Assembly (NCBI GenBank): GCA_959607825.1
Contig: CAUHNW010000015.1
Span: 18,120-82,119 of the forward strand
DNA length: 64,000 bases
Reading direction: 5' to 3'
Source: HGM13006 sp900757695
GTDB taxonomy: Bacteria; Bacillota; Clostridia; Oscillospirales; Oscillospiraceae
Both the position numbers and the translations under genes were made by a program. This document shows, piece after piece, positions 42,060 through 51,064 of the stretch. Below the pieces are notes generated by a model. It made no database searches. It was not told where the DNA came from and worked only from the letters and a program-made list of their open reading frames with translations. Every line of letters begins with the position of its first letter. Position 1 is the stretch's first letter.

Positions 42060-43823
42060 ATGAAGGTGATTTACAACGACGGCCATGTGGGCGAGATCGA
42101 AAAGGACCAGGAGCTCCATGTGATCCGCCATACTGCGGCCCATGTGATGGCGCAGGCCATTAAGCGCCTGCACCCTCAGGCCAAGTTCGCCTATGGCCCC
42201 GCCACTGAGCGTGGCTTCTACTACGATGTAGATCTGGGCGAGGAAAAGCTGACGGATGAGGATCTTCAGGCCATTGAGGCGGAGATGAAGAAGATCTGTA
42301 AGGAGAACCTGCCTCTGAAGGCCTATGCGCTGCCCAGAGCCGAGGCCATTGCGCTGATGGAGAGCCGGGGGGAGGACTACAAGGTAGAGCATATTGGCGA
42401 TCTGCCTGAGGATGCCACCATCACATTCTATCAGCAGGGCGAGTATGTCGATATGTGTGTTGGCCCCCACCTGACCTACACCAAGACCCTGAAGGCTTTT
42501 AAGATCACCCAGCAGTCCGGCGCATACTGGAAGAATGACAAGAACAATAGGATGCTGACCCGTATCAACGGCATTGCTTTCCGGACGCAGGCGGAGCTGG
42601 ATGAGCATTTGAAGCTCATGGAAGAGGCTGAAAAGCGGGATCACCGCCGTCTTGGCAAGGAAATGGGCCTGTTCATGCTCTGCGATGAAGGCCCCGGCTT
42701 CCCCTTCTTCCTGCCCAAGGGCATGGCCCTGAAAAACGCACTGATCGATTACTGGCGTGAGATTCACACCCGGGACGGCTATGTAGAGGTTTCTACCCCT
42801 CTGATTATGAACCGCCACCTGTGGGAGACCTCCGGCCACTGGGATCACTATAAGGACAATATGTATTCCACCCAGATCGATGGGGAGGATTACTGCATCA
42901 AGCCCATGAACTGCCCCGGCGGTGTCATGGTATACCGTTCTCAGCCCCACAGCTATCGGGAGCTGCCTCTGCGGATCGGTGAGCTGGGCATTGTACACCG
43001 GCATGAGCTCCGCGGCGCACTTCACGGTCTGTTCCGTGTCCGCTGCTTTACGCAGGACGATGCGCATATCTTTATGCGCCCGGATCAGATCGCAGATGAG
43101 ATCAAGGGCGTTGTCCATCTGATCAATGAGGTATACAGCAAGTTCGGCTTTGACTACTTCATGGAGCTGTCTACCCGCCCGGAGGATTCCATGGGCTCCG
43201 ATGAGGACTGGGAGGCAGCAACCAATGGCCTGAAGGATGCACTGGAGAGCCTTGGCCTTGACTATATCATCAACGAGGGCGATGGCGCATTCTACGGCCC
43301 CAAGATCGACTTCCATCTGCGGGACAGCCTTGGCCGTACATGGCAGTGCGGCACCATTCAGCTGGACTTCCAGATGCCTCTGAACTTCCAGCTGGAGTAC
43401 ACCGCAGAGGACGGCAGCAAGCAGCGGCCGATCATGATCCATCGCGTATGCTTTGGCTCCATCGAGCGGTTTATCGGTATCCTCACCGAGCACTATGCAG
43501 GCAAGTTCCCGGTATGGCTGGCACCCACCCAGGTAAAGGTACTGCCGGTTTCCGAGAAGAGCATGGAATACTCCAAAAAGGTTTATGACGCCATTCGTAT
43601 GAGCGGCATCCGCACGGAGCTGGATGAGCGCAATGAGAAGATCGGCTACAAGATCCGTGAAGCCCAGCAGGTGGAGCGGGTGCCCTATATGCTGGTCATT
43701 GGCGCCAAGGAGGTTGAGGCCGGCACGGTTACTGTTCGGAACCGTGACACTGGCGACAGCACCACCATGGGTCTGGATGAGTTTATTGCAAAGGTGCAGA
43801 AGGAGACCAAGGAGCGGGTTTGA
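42060..43823 (+). CDS. thrS: Threonyl-tRNA synthetase, TGS-less form
   Basis: A 587-residue class II synthetase, about 55 shorter than the usual 640, because the N-terminal TGS domain is missing; the protein starts almost directly with the editing domain ('HTAAHVMAQAIKRL', 22-35, with HxxxH). The catalytic core shows motif 1 'GYVEVSTPLIMNRHLW', 'KPMNCPGGVMVYRS' with zinc ligand Cys, 'RVRCFTQDDAHIF' with motif 2 Arg and zinc His, and motif 3 'HRVCFGSIERFIGIL'. The anticodon-binding domain closes the protein. AAAGGAG precedes the ATG. Expression is under the T-box leader. Confidence 0.96.
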   Translation: MKVIYNDGHVGEIEKDQELHVIRHTAAHVMAQAIKRLHPQAKFAYGPATERGFYYDVDLGEEKLTDEDLQAIEAEMKKICKENLPLKAYALPRAEAIALMESRGEDYKVEHIGDLPEDATITFYQQGEYVDMCVGPHLTYTKTLKAFKITQQSGAYWKNDKNNRMLTRINGIAFRTQAELDEHLKLMEEAEKRDHRRLGKEMGLFMLCDEGPGFPFFLPKGMALKNALIDYWREIHTRDGYVEVSTPLIMNRHLWETSGHWDHYKDNMYSTQIDGEDYCIKPMNCPGGVMVYRSQPHSYRELPLRIGELGIVHRHELRGALHGLFRVRCFTQDDAHIFMRPDQIADEIKGVVHLINEVYSKFGFDYFMELSTRPEDSMGSDEDWEAATNGLKDALESLGLDYIINEGDGAFYGPKIDFHLRDSLGRTWQCGTIQLDFQMPLNFQLEYTAEDGSKQRPIMIHRVCFGSIERFIGILTEHYAGKFPVWLAPTQVKVLPVSEKSMEYSKKVYDAIRMSGIRTELDERNEKIGYKIREAQQVERVPYMLVIGAKEVEAGTVTVRNRDTGDSTTMGLDEFIAKVQKETKERV

Positions 43824-43848
43824 TCCGCCAATCTTCATAAGATAACGG

Positions 43849-43890
43849 ACACCCCTGTGAAAGCGATTCATGCTTTCACAGGGGTGTTTT
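43849..43890. terminator. thrS terminator, bidirectional
   Basis: ACACCCCTGTGAAAGC pairs perfectly with GCTTTCACAGGGGTGT around a 7-base loop, followed by TTTT on the plus strand. Confidence 0.95.
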
Positions 43891-43911
43891 GATAGACAGG
43901 GTGGAATATGT

Positions 43912-44679
43912 TTATTCACTTTGACCGGGTACAGCAGGGGCTGAGATAATGGAGCCCATGGTGGGCAGAAGCCAGAGAATAAAGCCCAGATAAGCCGTGG
44001 CTGTGGCGGCATTGTGATCCATGGCACCATCCAGCACTGCGCTGACGGAAAAGAAGACTGCACACAGGGAGAAGAAAAGCGTAAGCCGGGGCTTTCCACT
44101 GTCAAAGAGAAAGCCTGTGCCATAGTAAAAGGCCAGAACCACAAAAATCATGGCAAAAAGCAGGACACAGTAATCCAGAATGATGGGATCCGTGCTCCAA
44201 TGCTTAAAGTTCAGAATCAACTGGATCACCAGATAGAGTTCCGGCAGGAGTTCCAGCGGCGGTGCAGTGGGACGGCTGTGGCTGCGCATATATGCGGCGA
44301 TCATCAGGCAGATCCCGGCCAGCAGGCCCAGCAAAAGCATAATGGGAGCAGACATGGTGGGACCGGCAGTCAGCGCATCTACAAAGCGTAGCAGCGCAGA
44401 GATAAGAATAAAGCCTGCGCCCAGATAGCCGAGGAGAGCACCGGAGCCGCCGCAATAGAGAACGCTGTGGTCACTGGACAGCCCAGAACGGGGCTTTGAG
44501 ATCACGGCAAAGAGCAAAGCGCAAAGAACCCACCAGCCCGCCATGAGATAGGCGGAAATGTGGCCGGAGTACGGAAGGCCCTGTGCGTCAATTCCGGCGG
44601 TGAGATTCCAGAAGCGGAGAACACAGCCGATGATTGCGGCCAGGAGGAGAATGGTATAGTAGGAAGATTTATGCTTCAT
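43912..44679 (-). CDS. Polytopic membrane protein of unknown function
   Basis: A 255-residue protein with about seven membrane segments (first at 9-23, then 43-60, 80-105, 113-130, 148-157, 167-190 and 197-240 region). No transport, protease or enzyme signature is recognisable. AAGGAG lies 11 bases before the ATG. It is converging with thrS and preceded by the DnaA-box-rich gap. Confidence 0.72.
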   Translation of the reverse strand: MKHKSSYYTILLLAAIIGCVLRFWNLTAGIDAQGLPYSGHISAYLMAGWWVLCALLFAVISKPRSGLSSDHSVLYCGGSGALLGYLGAGFILISALLRFVDALTAGPTMSAPIMLLLGLLAGICLMIAAYMRSHSRPTAPPLELLPELYLVIQLILNFKHWSTDPIILDYCVLLFAMIFVVLAFYYGTGFLFDSGKPRLTLFFSLCAVFFSVSAVLDGAMDHNAATATAYLGFILWLLPTMGSIISAPAVPGQSE

Positions 44680-44753
44680 GAGAAGATGGCTCCTTCAAAC
44701 AACAGCTTATGGAAACCATTATAACAGCTGCGGCGGGACATTGGAAGTGGAAA

Positions 44754-44846
44754 ACTATGTGGAATCGGAGAAAAGTATGTGGATAACTCTGTGGAAGAAG
44801 TGAATAACTCGGGAAAACCGTGTGGAAAACTGCAAAGTTATCCACA
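44754..44846. other. Cluster of DnaA-box-like sequences
   Basis: Two perfect DnaA boxes in opposite orientation, TGTGGATAA (44778-44786) and TTATCCACA (44838-44846), lie with several near matches (TGTGGAATC, TGTGGAAGA, GTGAATAAC, TGTGGAAAA) in under 100 bases. No dnaA or dnaN gene is near, so this is not an ordinary oriC by context. Confidence 0.65.
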
Positions 44847-44847
44847 A

Positions 44848-44880
44848 AAATAGCCTCCTGACTGTAAAAATCAGGAGGCT
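44848..44880 (-). terminator. Terminator of icd
   Basis: AGCCTCCTGA pairs perfectly with TCAGGAGGCT around a 9-base loop, followed on the minus strand by ATTTTTG. Confidence 0.92.
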
Positions 44881-44890
44881 GGGGAAATGA

Positions 44891-46099
44891 TCATCCATAG
44901 ATTGCGTGGAGCTTTTCGGCGATGGCGTCCAGAAACTCCGAAGAGGATACCTTTTTTGCGGGGCCCTTTTCCCAGAGCTGGCAGAGGTCACCGGTCATAA
45001 CGCCGTCCTGAATGACGCCAAGGCTGGCGGCTTCCAGATGATCGGCAAAGGCGGTAAGGGCGGGGAGATTATCCTTTTCGCCCCGCTTCCGCAGTGCACC
45101 GCTCCAAGCAAAGATCGTTGCAATTGGATTGGTGGAGGTTTCCTCACCCTTCAGATATTTGTAATAGTGACGGGTGACGGTGCCGTGGGCAGCCTCGTAC
45201 TCATAATTGCCCTCAGGACTTACCAGTACGGAGGTCATCATTGCCAGAGAGCCGAAGGCGGTGGAGACCATGTCGCTCATGACGTCACCGTCATAGTTCT
45301 TTAGTGCCCAGATAAAGCCCCCCTGAGAGCGAACAACCCGGGCAATGGCATCGTCGATCAGGGTATAGAAGTAGGTAAGACCCTTTTCCTCAAACTGTGC
45401 TTTATATTCCGTGTCGTAGAGGTGCTGGAAGATATCCCGGAAGGTGCCATCGTATTTCTTGGCAATGGTATCCTTGCAGGAGAACCAGAGATCCTGCCCG
45501 GTGGACAGGGCATAGGCAAAGCAGCTCCGGGCAAAGGATTCAATGGAGGTATCCTTGTTGTACTGCCCGGTGAGAACGCCGCTGCATTCAAAATCATAGA
45601 TGGTTTCACGGGTCTCTTTGCCGGCAGCATCGGTAAATACCAGCTCGGCTTTCCCCTGCGGCACACGCATTTCTGTGGCCTTATACACATCCCCGTAGGC
45701 GTGACGGGCGATGGTGATGGGGGCCTTCCATGTCTTTACCACCGGGGAGATCCCGTCCACCACAATGGGCGCACGGAAAACCGTTCCGTCCAGAATGGCA
45801 CGAATGGTGCCATTGGGGCTTTTCCACATTTCGTGGAGATTGTATTCGGTCATGCGGGCTTTGTTGGGGGTGATGGTGGCGCATTTGACGCCAACTCCGT
45901 ATTTCCGGCAGGCTTCGGCAGCTTCCGTCGTGACGGCATCCCGGGTTTCATCCCGATGGGGCAGGCCGAGGTCGTAATACTCGGTGTTCAGGTCAACAAA
46001 GGGGAGAAGCAGCTTTTCTTTGATCTCTTTCCAGAGAATCCGGGTCATTTCATCGCCGTCCATTTCCACCAGCGGCGTAGTCATTTTGATTTTATTCAT
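44891..46099 (-). CDS. icd: Isocitrate dehydrogenase (NADP+)
   Basis: A 402-residue enzyme of the homodimeric, eukaryotic-like NADP-ICDH subfamily. It oxidises isocitrate to 2-oxoglutarate, the carbon skeleton for glutamate and glutamine. Visible features are 'VEMDGDEMTRILWK' (10-23), 'TPNKARMTEYNLHEMWKSPNG' split motifs that hold isocitrate (about 77-97, Ser in 'KSPNGT'), 'WALKNYDGDVMSDMVSTAFG' in outline with metal-binding Asp residues, and NADP-site 'AAHGTVTRHYYKY'. AGGAGG precedes the ATG. It stands alone, without citrate synthase or aconitase next to it. Confidence 0.96.
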   Translation of the reverse strand: MNKIKMTTPLVEMDGDEMTRILWKEIKEKLLLPFVDLNTEYYDLGLPHRDETRDAVTTEAAEACRKYGVGVKCATITPNKARMTEYNLHEMWKSPNGTIRAILDGTVFRAPIVVDGISPVVKTWKAPITIARHAYGDVYKATEMRVPQGKAELVFTDAAGKETRETIYDFECSGVLTGQYNKDTSIESFARSCFAYALSTGQDLWFSCKDTIAKKYDGTFRDIFQHLYDTEYKAQFEEKGLTYFYTLIDDAIARVVRSQGGFIWALKNYDGDVMSDMVSTAFGSLAMMTSVLVSPEGNYEYEAAHGTVTRHYYKYLKGEETSTNPIATIFAWSGALRKRGEKDNLPALTAFADHLEAASLGVIQDGVMTGDLCQLWEKGPAKKVSSSEFLDAIAEKLHAIYG

Positions 46100-46230
46100 A
46101 GGAAAAACCTCCTGAAATCATGCAGTGCTCTGTTTTGTAAAATCTATTATACTGGATTTTCAGATGGAAAAACAGAGCAGATTTGCGCAAAGACATGAAA
46201 CTTCTGCATGAAATTTGGATGGATCGGGAA

Positions 46231-46258
46231 TAAAAAGGACCACCCCGAAGGGTGGTCC
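46231..46258 (-). terminator. Terminator of the binding-protein gene
   Basis: GGACCACC pairs with GGTGGTCC around a 6-base loop, followed on the minus strand by TTTTTA. Confidence 0.92.
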
Positions 46259-46274
46259 GAATGTTTAGAAGAGA

Positions 46275-48059
46275 TTAGCGCTCGCCAGCCTGATACTCAT
46301 CGTAAGCGTTCTGATAAACGGCGATGATCTCGGGCAGACCCATGGAGTTGCAGGTGTCAACGAACTCGTTCCAGGTGTCGTCGTTGAGCTCAACGGAGCC
46401 GTCCAGGAACTTCAGGCACTGCTCAGCAGCGTAGGTCAGGAGGTCGGACTCGTAGTTGGCGATCTCCAGGGTCTCGTCGGTGGTGAAGGTGTTCTTTACA
46501 GCAGAGGGGTAGTTGCGGTCGTCGGTGGAACCGTCGATGGTCCACAGATCAACTGCATCCAGACCGGTCTGGGGGAAGGTAGCCAGCAGCATGTCGTTGT
46601 CCACATAGAAGGAAGCAAAGCGAATCATGGTGAACAGCTGCTGTGCCATCTCGGCGTTGGGAGCGTTACGGCCAGTTACGGTTACGGGCTGATCCCAGTC
46701 AAATACGGGGGTGTCGCCGTCCATGTGGTAGCTCTCGCCCTCGGTGCCGTAGTTGCCAAGATAGTAGCCGTCGGTGGTCCAGAAGAAGTTCTCCCACTGG
46801 CAAACCAGCTCGGGGTTCTTGCAGTTGGAGGACAGGGAGAAGCCGGCGCTGGTAGCGACCAGAGCAGCCTCATCGTTCCAGACGTACTGTGCGGTGGGAT
46901 CCTGCGCAACGCGGGGAATTGCGGTGACTTCCAGCTCGGGATAATCCGCACCATAGAAATCAATAATCTCGCTGATCTTGTCGGCGTTGGACTGCCATAC
47001 ACCGATGGCACCGGAAGCCTGCAAGCTGTTTCTAACACCCTGGTCATTATCCAGAGACAGGAAGTCCTTGGCCATAATGCCCTCGTCCATCATCTGGAGC
47101 ACCCACTCCAGGTACTCGCGGTAGCCATCGGTGGTCCAGCCGGACATTACCTCGTCACCCTTGCGGAAGATAGCGGAGGTAACAGAGGTCATGAAGCCGT
47201 CGCCCTTCAGAACAGGGATCTCGGTATCAAAAGCAGCCTCAATGCCCACGGTGCCGTCATACATATAGACGGTGTTGGAGCAGTTGTAGGCGTCATGGAT
47301 GGTTCGCAGATAGTCGGTGAACTCGTCCAGACCGATGACATCGCCGGAGAACTCAACGCCCTGTGCCTTGATCCAGTCGGCACGGGAAACCAGACCGTTG
47401 CCGGAATAGGTGCCGTCCTTGATCTGGTAGAAGGCAAGGGTCATATCCTCGGTGAGGGTAGCCTTTACGGTCTTCTCGTCCAGGCAGTCACGAACTGCCA
47501 GATAGTTGGGCATGTTGTCATCCATGTACTCGTTGATGTCAACAATGACGCCGTCCTCATAGGCCTTGGACAGACCGCCGGTGTAGTACTCCATAACGGG
47601 CAGCAGGTCGGGATAATCGCCGCCTGCAACCATTACGTTAAAGAGCTCGCTGGCAGACTGAGAGCTGACCTCGGTGAACTCCAGCTTTACGCCGGTAGCT
47701 GCCTCAGCAGTTTTCAGTGCATTGAAGCTGTAGTTGGAATCCATGAAGTCCTGATAGCCGGGGATGTAGTACCACATGGAGATGGTGTTGTCACCCTCCA
47801 GAGGATAGGAGATATAGTCCTCAGCCATCGCCTCAAAGGGATCGCCTACGGTCTCAGCGGTGGTGGCGTTGCCTTCGTTGGTGGAGCCTTCCTCAGCGGA
47901 ATCAGCTGCGGGAGCAGCAGGAGCGGAAGAAGGAGCAGCGGTTTCTTCCACGGTCTTGGCGGACTCGGCGGGCGCAGCAGAGCTTGCGGTGTTGCCGCCG
48001 CAGGCAGCCAAGCTCAGCACCATAACCATAGACAGAAGAAGCGCCATAAGTTTCTTCAT
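46275..48059 (-). CDS. Extracellular solute-binding lipoprotein, sugar-transport type
   Basis: A 594-residue lipoprotein with signal peptide and lipobox 'LAAC' (Cys20), a Ser/Ala/Glu-rich linker (21-75) and a long family 1-like binding protein resembling LplA/LipO proteins that serve oligosaccharide or peptide importers of the LplABC type. Aromatic-rich segments such as 'MWYYIPGYQDFMDSNYSF' and 'VWNDEAALVATSAGFSLS' would form the cleft. GAGGTAA precedes the ATG. It has its own promoter and terminator, and no permease or ATPase gene is nearby, which is unusual for this class; it may share a distant permease pair. Confidence 0.85.
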   Translation of the reverse strand: MKKLMALLLSMVMVLSLAACGGNTASSAAPAESAKTVEETAAPSSAPAAPAADSAEEGSTNEGNATTAETVGDPFEAMAEDYISYPLEGDNTISMWYYIPGYQDFMDSNYSFNALKTAEAATGVKLEFTEVSSQSASELFNVMVAGGDYPDLLPVMEYYTGGLSKAYEDGVIVDINEYMDDNMPNYLAVRDCLDEKTVKATLTEDMTLAFYQIKDGTYSGNGLVSRADWIKAQGVEFSGDVIGLDEFTDYLRTIHDAYNCSNTVYMYDGTVGIEAAFDTEIPVLKGDGFMTSVTSAIFRKGDEVMSGWTTDGYREYLEWVLQMMDEGIMAKDFLSLDNDQGVRNSLQASGAIGVWQSNADKISEIIDFYGADYPELEVTAIPRVAQDPTAQYVWNDEAALVATSAGFSLSSNCKNPELVCQWENFFWTTDGYYLGNYGTEGESYHMDGDTPVFDWDQPVTVTGRNAPNAEMAQQLFTMIRFASFYVDNDMLLATFPQTGLDAVDLWTIDGSTDDRNYPSAVKNTFTTDETLEIANYESDLLTYAAEQCLKFLDGSVELNDDTWNEFVDTCNSMGLPEIIAVYQNAYDEYQAGER

Positions 48060-48108
48060 TTTGGGTTACCTCATTTCCTTAATAACTTGGTAATATACCA
48101 GCCCCTGT

Positions 48109-48137
48109 AATATACAAAACGAAAACAATCCTGTCAA
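48109..48137 (-). promoter_or_regulatory. sigma-A promoter of the binding-protein gene
   Basis: On the minus strand TTGACA and TATATT are 17 bases apart, about 50 bases before the start codon. Confidence 0.85.
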
Positions 48138-48264
48138 CCACTCAGCATAAATTGACAAATTTAAAATACAAAATAACAACAATTTGTGCTAGCTTACGGT
48201 TTGATACAGGCGGGAAATGCGGGAGAACCGACAAAACAGAGGGTAAAACATGGTGAAATGTATA

Positions 48265-48309
48265 CAAATAGTCCCCTGCATGACGGACTACAGAAATGCA
48301 GAGGACTAT
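48265..48309 (-). terminator. Terminator of tyrA
   Basis: ATAGTCCTCTGCAT pairs with ATGCAGGGGACTAT (one mismatch) across a 14-base loop on the minus strand, then TTTGT. It lies about 35 bases after the tyrA stop. Confidence 0.75.
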
Positions 48310-48344
48310 CAAAAATTGCTGACAAATAATGATGGCGCAGATGA

Positions 48345-49202
48345 TCAATCGTCCAGCGTACCATTTTGATGCTGGCGCAGAAGCACCTCTTCCCGGAGCA
48401 TGCGGCCCTGATCCAAAAGTCCGCGGACCTGAGAGAGATCATCGGCGGCAAGGGCATCCCGAAATACGGTGATGTTATGGAGCAGGGTGTTGATTTCCCG
48501 GAGCAGAGGATCTTTGTTCATATGAAACAGGGAGGTCCACATATCGGGGTCCAGCTTTGCCACCCGGGTCATATCCTGAAAGCTCCCTGCGGTAAAGCCC
48601 AGCGTCAGGGCAGAGGTGGGGCTTTTGATATAAGCCGAAGATACCACATGGGCCAACTGGGAGGTGTAGGAGATAATGGTGTCATGCCGATGGGGGTCGG
48701 TGATCTCGATGCGTGTAAAGCCGATGGAGCGGGCCAGAGCCTCCAGCGTTTTCTGCGCTGCGGGATCGGTCAGTGCTGTGGGGGTAATGATGTAGCTGGC
48801 GTTTTTGTACATATCCACATCGGAGTTGGCAAAACCGGCGGTTTCCTTACCGGCCATGGGATGGGTGCCTACGTAGTGAACCCCGTGGTCATGGTAGAGC
48901 TGATCCACGGCATCTACAATGGGGGCCTTGACGCCGCAGATGTCGGCAACAATGGAGCCGGGACGGAAATCCCCCACATGGGCAGTCAGATAGTCTAGCG
49001 TGGCCTGGGGAGGCAGAGCAATAAAGGTGACATCCGGTTCGGAGAGGTCAGTAAGCTCTTCGTCAATGGCGCCCACGGAAAGGGCAAACTCTACGGTTTT
49101 GTGATTCCGGGTGGTGCCCAGTACCTTGTGCGGGGTATAGTGGTGAAAGGCTCGGCAGAAAGAGCCGCCGATGAGGCCCATACCAACAACAGCAATCTTC
49201 AT
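48345..49202 (-). CDS. tyrA: Prephenate dehydrogenase
   Basis: A 285-residue NAD(P)-dependent enzyme that converts prephenate to 4-hydroxyphenylpyruvate in tyrosine synthesis. The N-terminal Rossmann fold starts 'KIAVVGMGLIGGSFCRA' (2-18). The substrate region shows 'VGTHPMAGKETAGFANSD' (about 110-127, with the conserved His and Gly) and 'YTSQLAHVVSSAY' with 'TAGSFQDMTRVA'. No ACT domain or chorismate mutase part is attached. AAGGAAGG precedes the ATG. No other aromatic pathway genes are in the window. Confidence 0.94.
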   Translation of the reverse strand: MKIAVVGMGLIGGSFCRAFHHYTPHKVLGTTRNHKTVEFALSVGAIDEELTDLSEPDVTFIALPPQATLDYLTAHVGDFRPGSIVADICGVKAPIVDAVDQLYHDHGVHYVGTHPMAGKETAGFANSDVDMYKNASYIITPTALTDPAAQKTLEALARSIGFTRIEITDPHRHDTIISYTSQLAHVVSSAYIKSPTSALTLGFTAGSFQDMTRVAKLDPDMWTSLFHMNKDPLLREINTLLHNITVFRDALAADDLSQVRGLLDQGRMLREEVLLRQHQNGTLDD

Positions 49203-49299
49203 TGAAAATCCTTCCTTTTTAAGCGAAACGGCAGACAGTCATTGAATGAAAATTATCACACTAATGCATAAAAGTCAAGAGTAATCCAGAGAAGCGGGC

Positions 49300-50244
49300 T
49301 TAGGCCAGCATGACCAGACCCAGAGAGACCAGCGGCAGGGTGATCAGGCATGCAATGGTGGTCATCATGACCGCACAGACGGCGTAGTCACCGTCGGAGC
49401 CGTTGTTTTTGGACAGCATTGCCACCATATTAATGGCCGGAAGACCGGTCAAAAAGGTCATGGTGCCAGCCATATCCGCCGGTACGTTCAGCAGCTTCAT
49501 CACCATGAAAAATACCAGAGGCAGCACCAGCATTTTTAGGCCGATCTCCGCATACAGCTCTCCGCAGCGAAGCACCTTCCGAACGTCTGTCATGGAGAGC
49601 ATGCCGCCGATGTATAAAAGCGACAGGGGCATGCTGGAAGCGCCCAGCTTGGACAGTGTGGTGATCAGCAGCTTGGGCAGGTGGATGTCCAGCAGCACCA
49701 GAATGGTGGCGCCGACGATGGCGATCAGTGCGGGGCTCAGGAGATTTTTCAGGTTCTTGAGAGATACTTTTTCTTTCTGATCCGACACAGGCTTGGTAAG
49801 GGAGACCCCGTAGGTCCAGAACAGTCCCTGATCGAGAATGGTGAACAGAGAGATGTAAAGCAGCGCTGTATCCGGGTAAAGCTCCACCACCAACGGAATG
49901 CCCATGAAGCCAACGTTGCCAAACATGACAATGGCACGAAACACATGACTGCGGTTCCCCTTGAGCTGGAAGACCTTTTCCAGCAGCAGGGACAGTAAAA
50001 ACAGCATCAGGTACAGGGCAATGGCCAGTGGAATGACCAAAAGGCTTTCTGCAAGTCCCTGGCGGGTAGCGCCCTCAGCGGTGTTGATAAAAATATAGGC
50101 TGGCAGGGCCATGCGCATGACCAGTTTGGAGACACTGCCCAGGGAGTGCTCATCCAGTATGCCGAATTTAACGGCGAGAATGCCAAAAATAATCAGGATC
50201 AAAAAGATCCCAATCTGGTTTAGTACGATAAAAAATTGTTCCAT
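49300..50244 (-). CDS. AEC-family (auxin efflux carrier-like) transporter
   Basis: A 314-residue membrane protein with about ten helices in two inverted repeats. 'KFGILDEHSLGSVSKLVMR' (26-44) and 'MFGNVGFMGIPLVVELY' (about 107-123), with the conserved Gly/Pro break, and 'TFLTGLPAINMVAMLSK' near the end are typical of the family. Members move malate, malonate or unknown organic anions; the substrate is open. GAGGAG precedes the ATG. It is a single gene between tyrA and the liv operon. Confidence 0.88.
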   Translation of the reverse strand: MEQFFIVLNQIGIFLILIIFGILAVKFGILDEHSLGSVSKLVMRMALPAYIFINTAEGATRQGLAESLLVIPLAIALYLMLFLLSLLLEKVFQLKGNRSHVFRAIVMFGNVGFMGIPLVVELYPDTALLYISLFTILDQGLFWTYGVSLTKPVSDQKEKVSLKNLKNLLSPALIAIVGATILVLLDIHLPKLLITTLSKLGASSMPLSLLYIGGMLSMTDVRKVLRCGELYAEIGLKMLVLPLVFFMVMKLLNVPADMAGTMTFLTGLPAINMVAMLSKNNGSDGDYAVCAVMMTTIACLITLPLVSLGLVMLA

Positions 50245-50321
50245 ATGTTCTCCTCGATTTTATGTTTTCTCTTTCATGATAAACGGATTTTATAGATATG
50301 TCAAGGAATTCCGGGCAGACC

Positions 50322-50348
50322 AAGGCCCCGGCGCTTTGCCGGGGCCTT
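50322..50348 (-). terminator. Hairpin after livF
   Basis: AAGGCCCCGGC pairs perfectly with GCCGGGGCCTT around a 5-base loop 9 bases after the livF stop. The expected T tract on the minus strand is missing, so it may end transcription weakly. Confidence 0.65.
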
Positions 50349-50356
50349 AAAATCGG

Positions 50357-51064
50357 TTACTGCTTGGATTTGCCCAGATACAGCTCCTTTACCTGCTCGT
50401 TGGCCAAAAGCTCTGTGCCGGTGCCGGTCAGAGAGATTCGGCCGGTCTCCATGACATAGCCATAGTCGGCTACCTTCAGGGCCATATTTGCATTCTGCTC
50501 GATCAGAAGGACGGTGGTGCCCTCCCTGTTGATCTGCTGAATGATATCGAAGATGCCCTGTACGATGATGGGCGCAAGACCCAGAGAAGGCTCGTCCATC
50601 ATAATGATCTTGGGCTTGGACATCAGGGCACGTCCAACGGCCAGCATCTGCTGCTCGCCACCGGAGAGCGTACCTGCGGCCTGCCAGGAGCGCTCCTTCA
50701 AACGGGGAAACAGGTTGTAGATTCGCTCAATATCATCACTGAGCTTATCCTTCCGCAGGTAAGCGCCGATCTTCAGGTTTTCAAGCACGGTCATATCCGG
50801 GAACACATGGCGGCCCTCCGGCACCAGCGTGATGCCCTTGGACACGATATCGGTGGTGGCCTGCCCCAGAAGCTCCTCGCCGTCCAGCGTTATGGAGCCG
50901 CTACGGGCCTTTACCAGCCCGACGATGGAACGCAGGGTAGTAGACTTACCGGCACCATTGGCGCCTACCAGCGTGATGATGGAGCCGTCAGGCACCTCCA
51001 GAGAGATGCCCTTAACAGCTTCAATGCCGCCATAATTTACGATCAGATTTTCGATTTTAAGCAT
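50357..51064 (-). CDS. livF: Branched-chain amino acid ABC transporter ATPase LivF
   Basis: A 235-residue ATPase. Walker A 'LVGANGAGKSTTLRS' (about 32-46), signature 'LSGGEQQMLAVGRALM' (about 135-150), Walker B 'KIIMMDEPSLGLAP' and the H-loop region are intact. It overlaps livG by 8 bases. Together with LivG it powers import of leucine, isoleucine, valine or related substrates. A longer frame upstream of this ATG lies inside livG and is rejected. Confidence 0.96.
   Translation of the reverse strand: MLKIENLIVNYGGIEAVKGISLEVPDGSIITLVGANGAGKSTTLRSIVGLVKARSGSITLDGEELLGQATTDIVSKGITLVPEGRHVFPDMTVLENLKIGAYLRKDKLSDDIERIYNLFPRLKERSWQAAGTLSGGEQQMLAVGRALMSKPKIIMMDEPSLGLAPIIVQGIFDIIQQINREGTTVLLIEQNANMALKVADYGYVMETGRISLTGTGTELLANEQVKELYLGKSKQ

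Noticed and set aside
44754..44846. Chromosomal oriC
   Set aside because: DnaA boxes are present, but dnaA, dnaN and an AT-rich unwinding element are not next to them; kept only as a box cluster.
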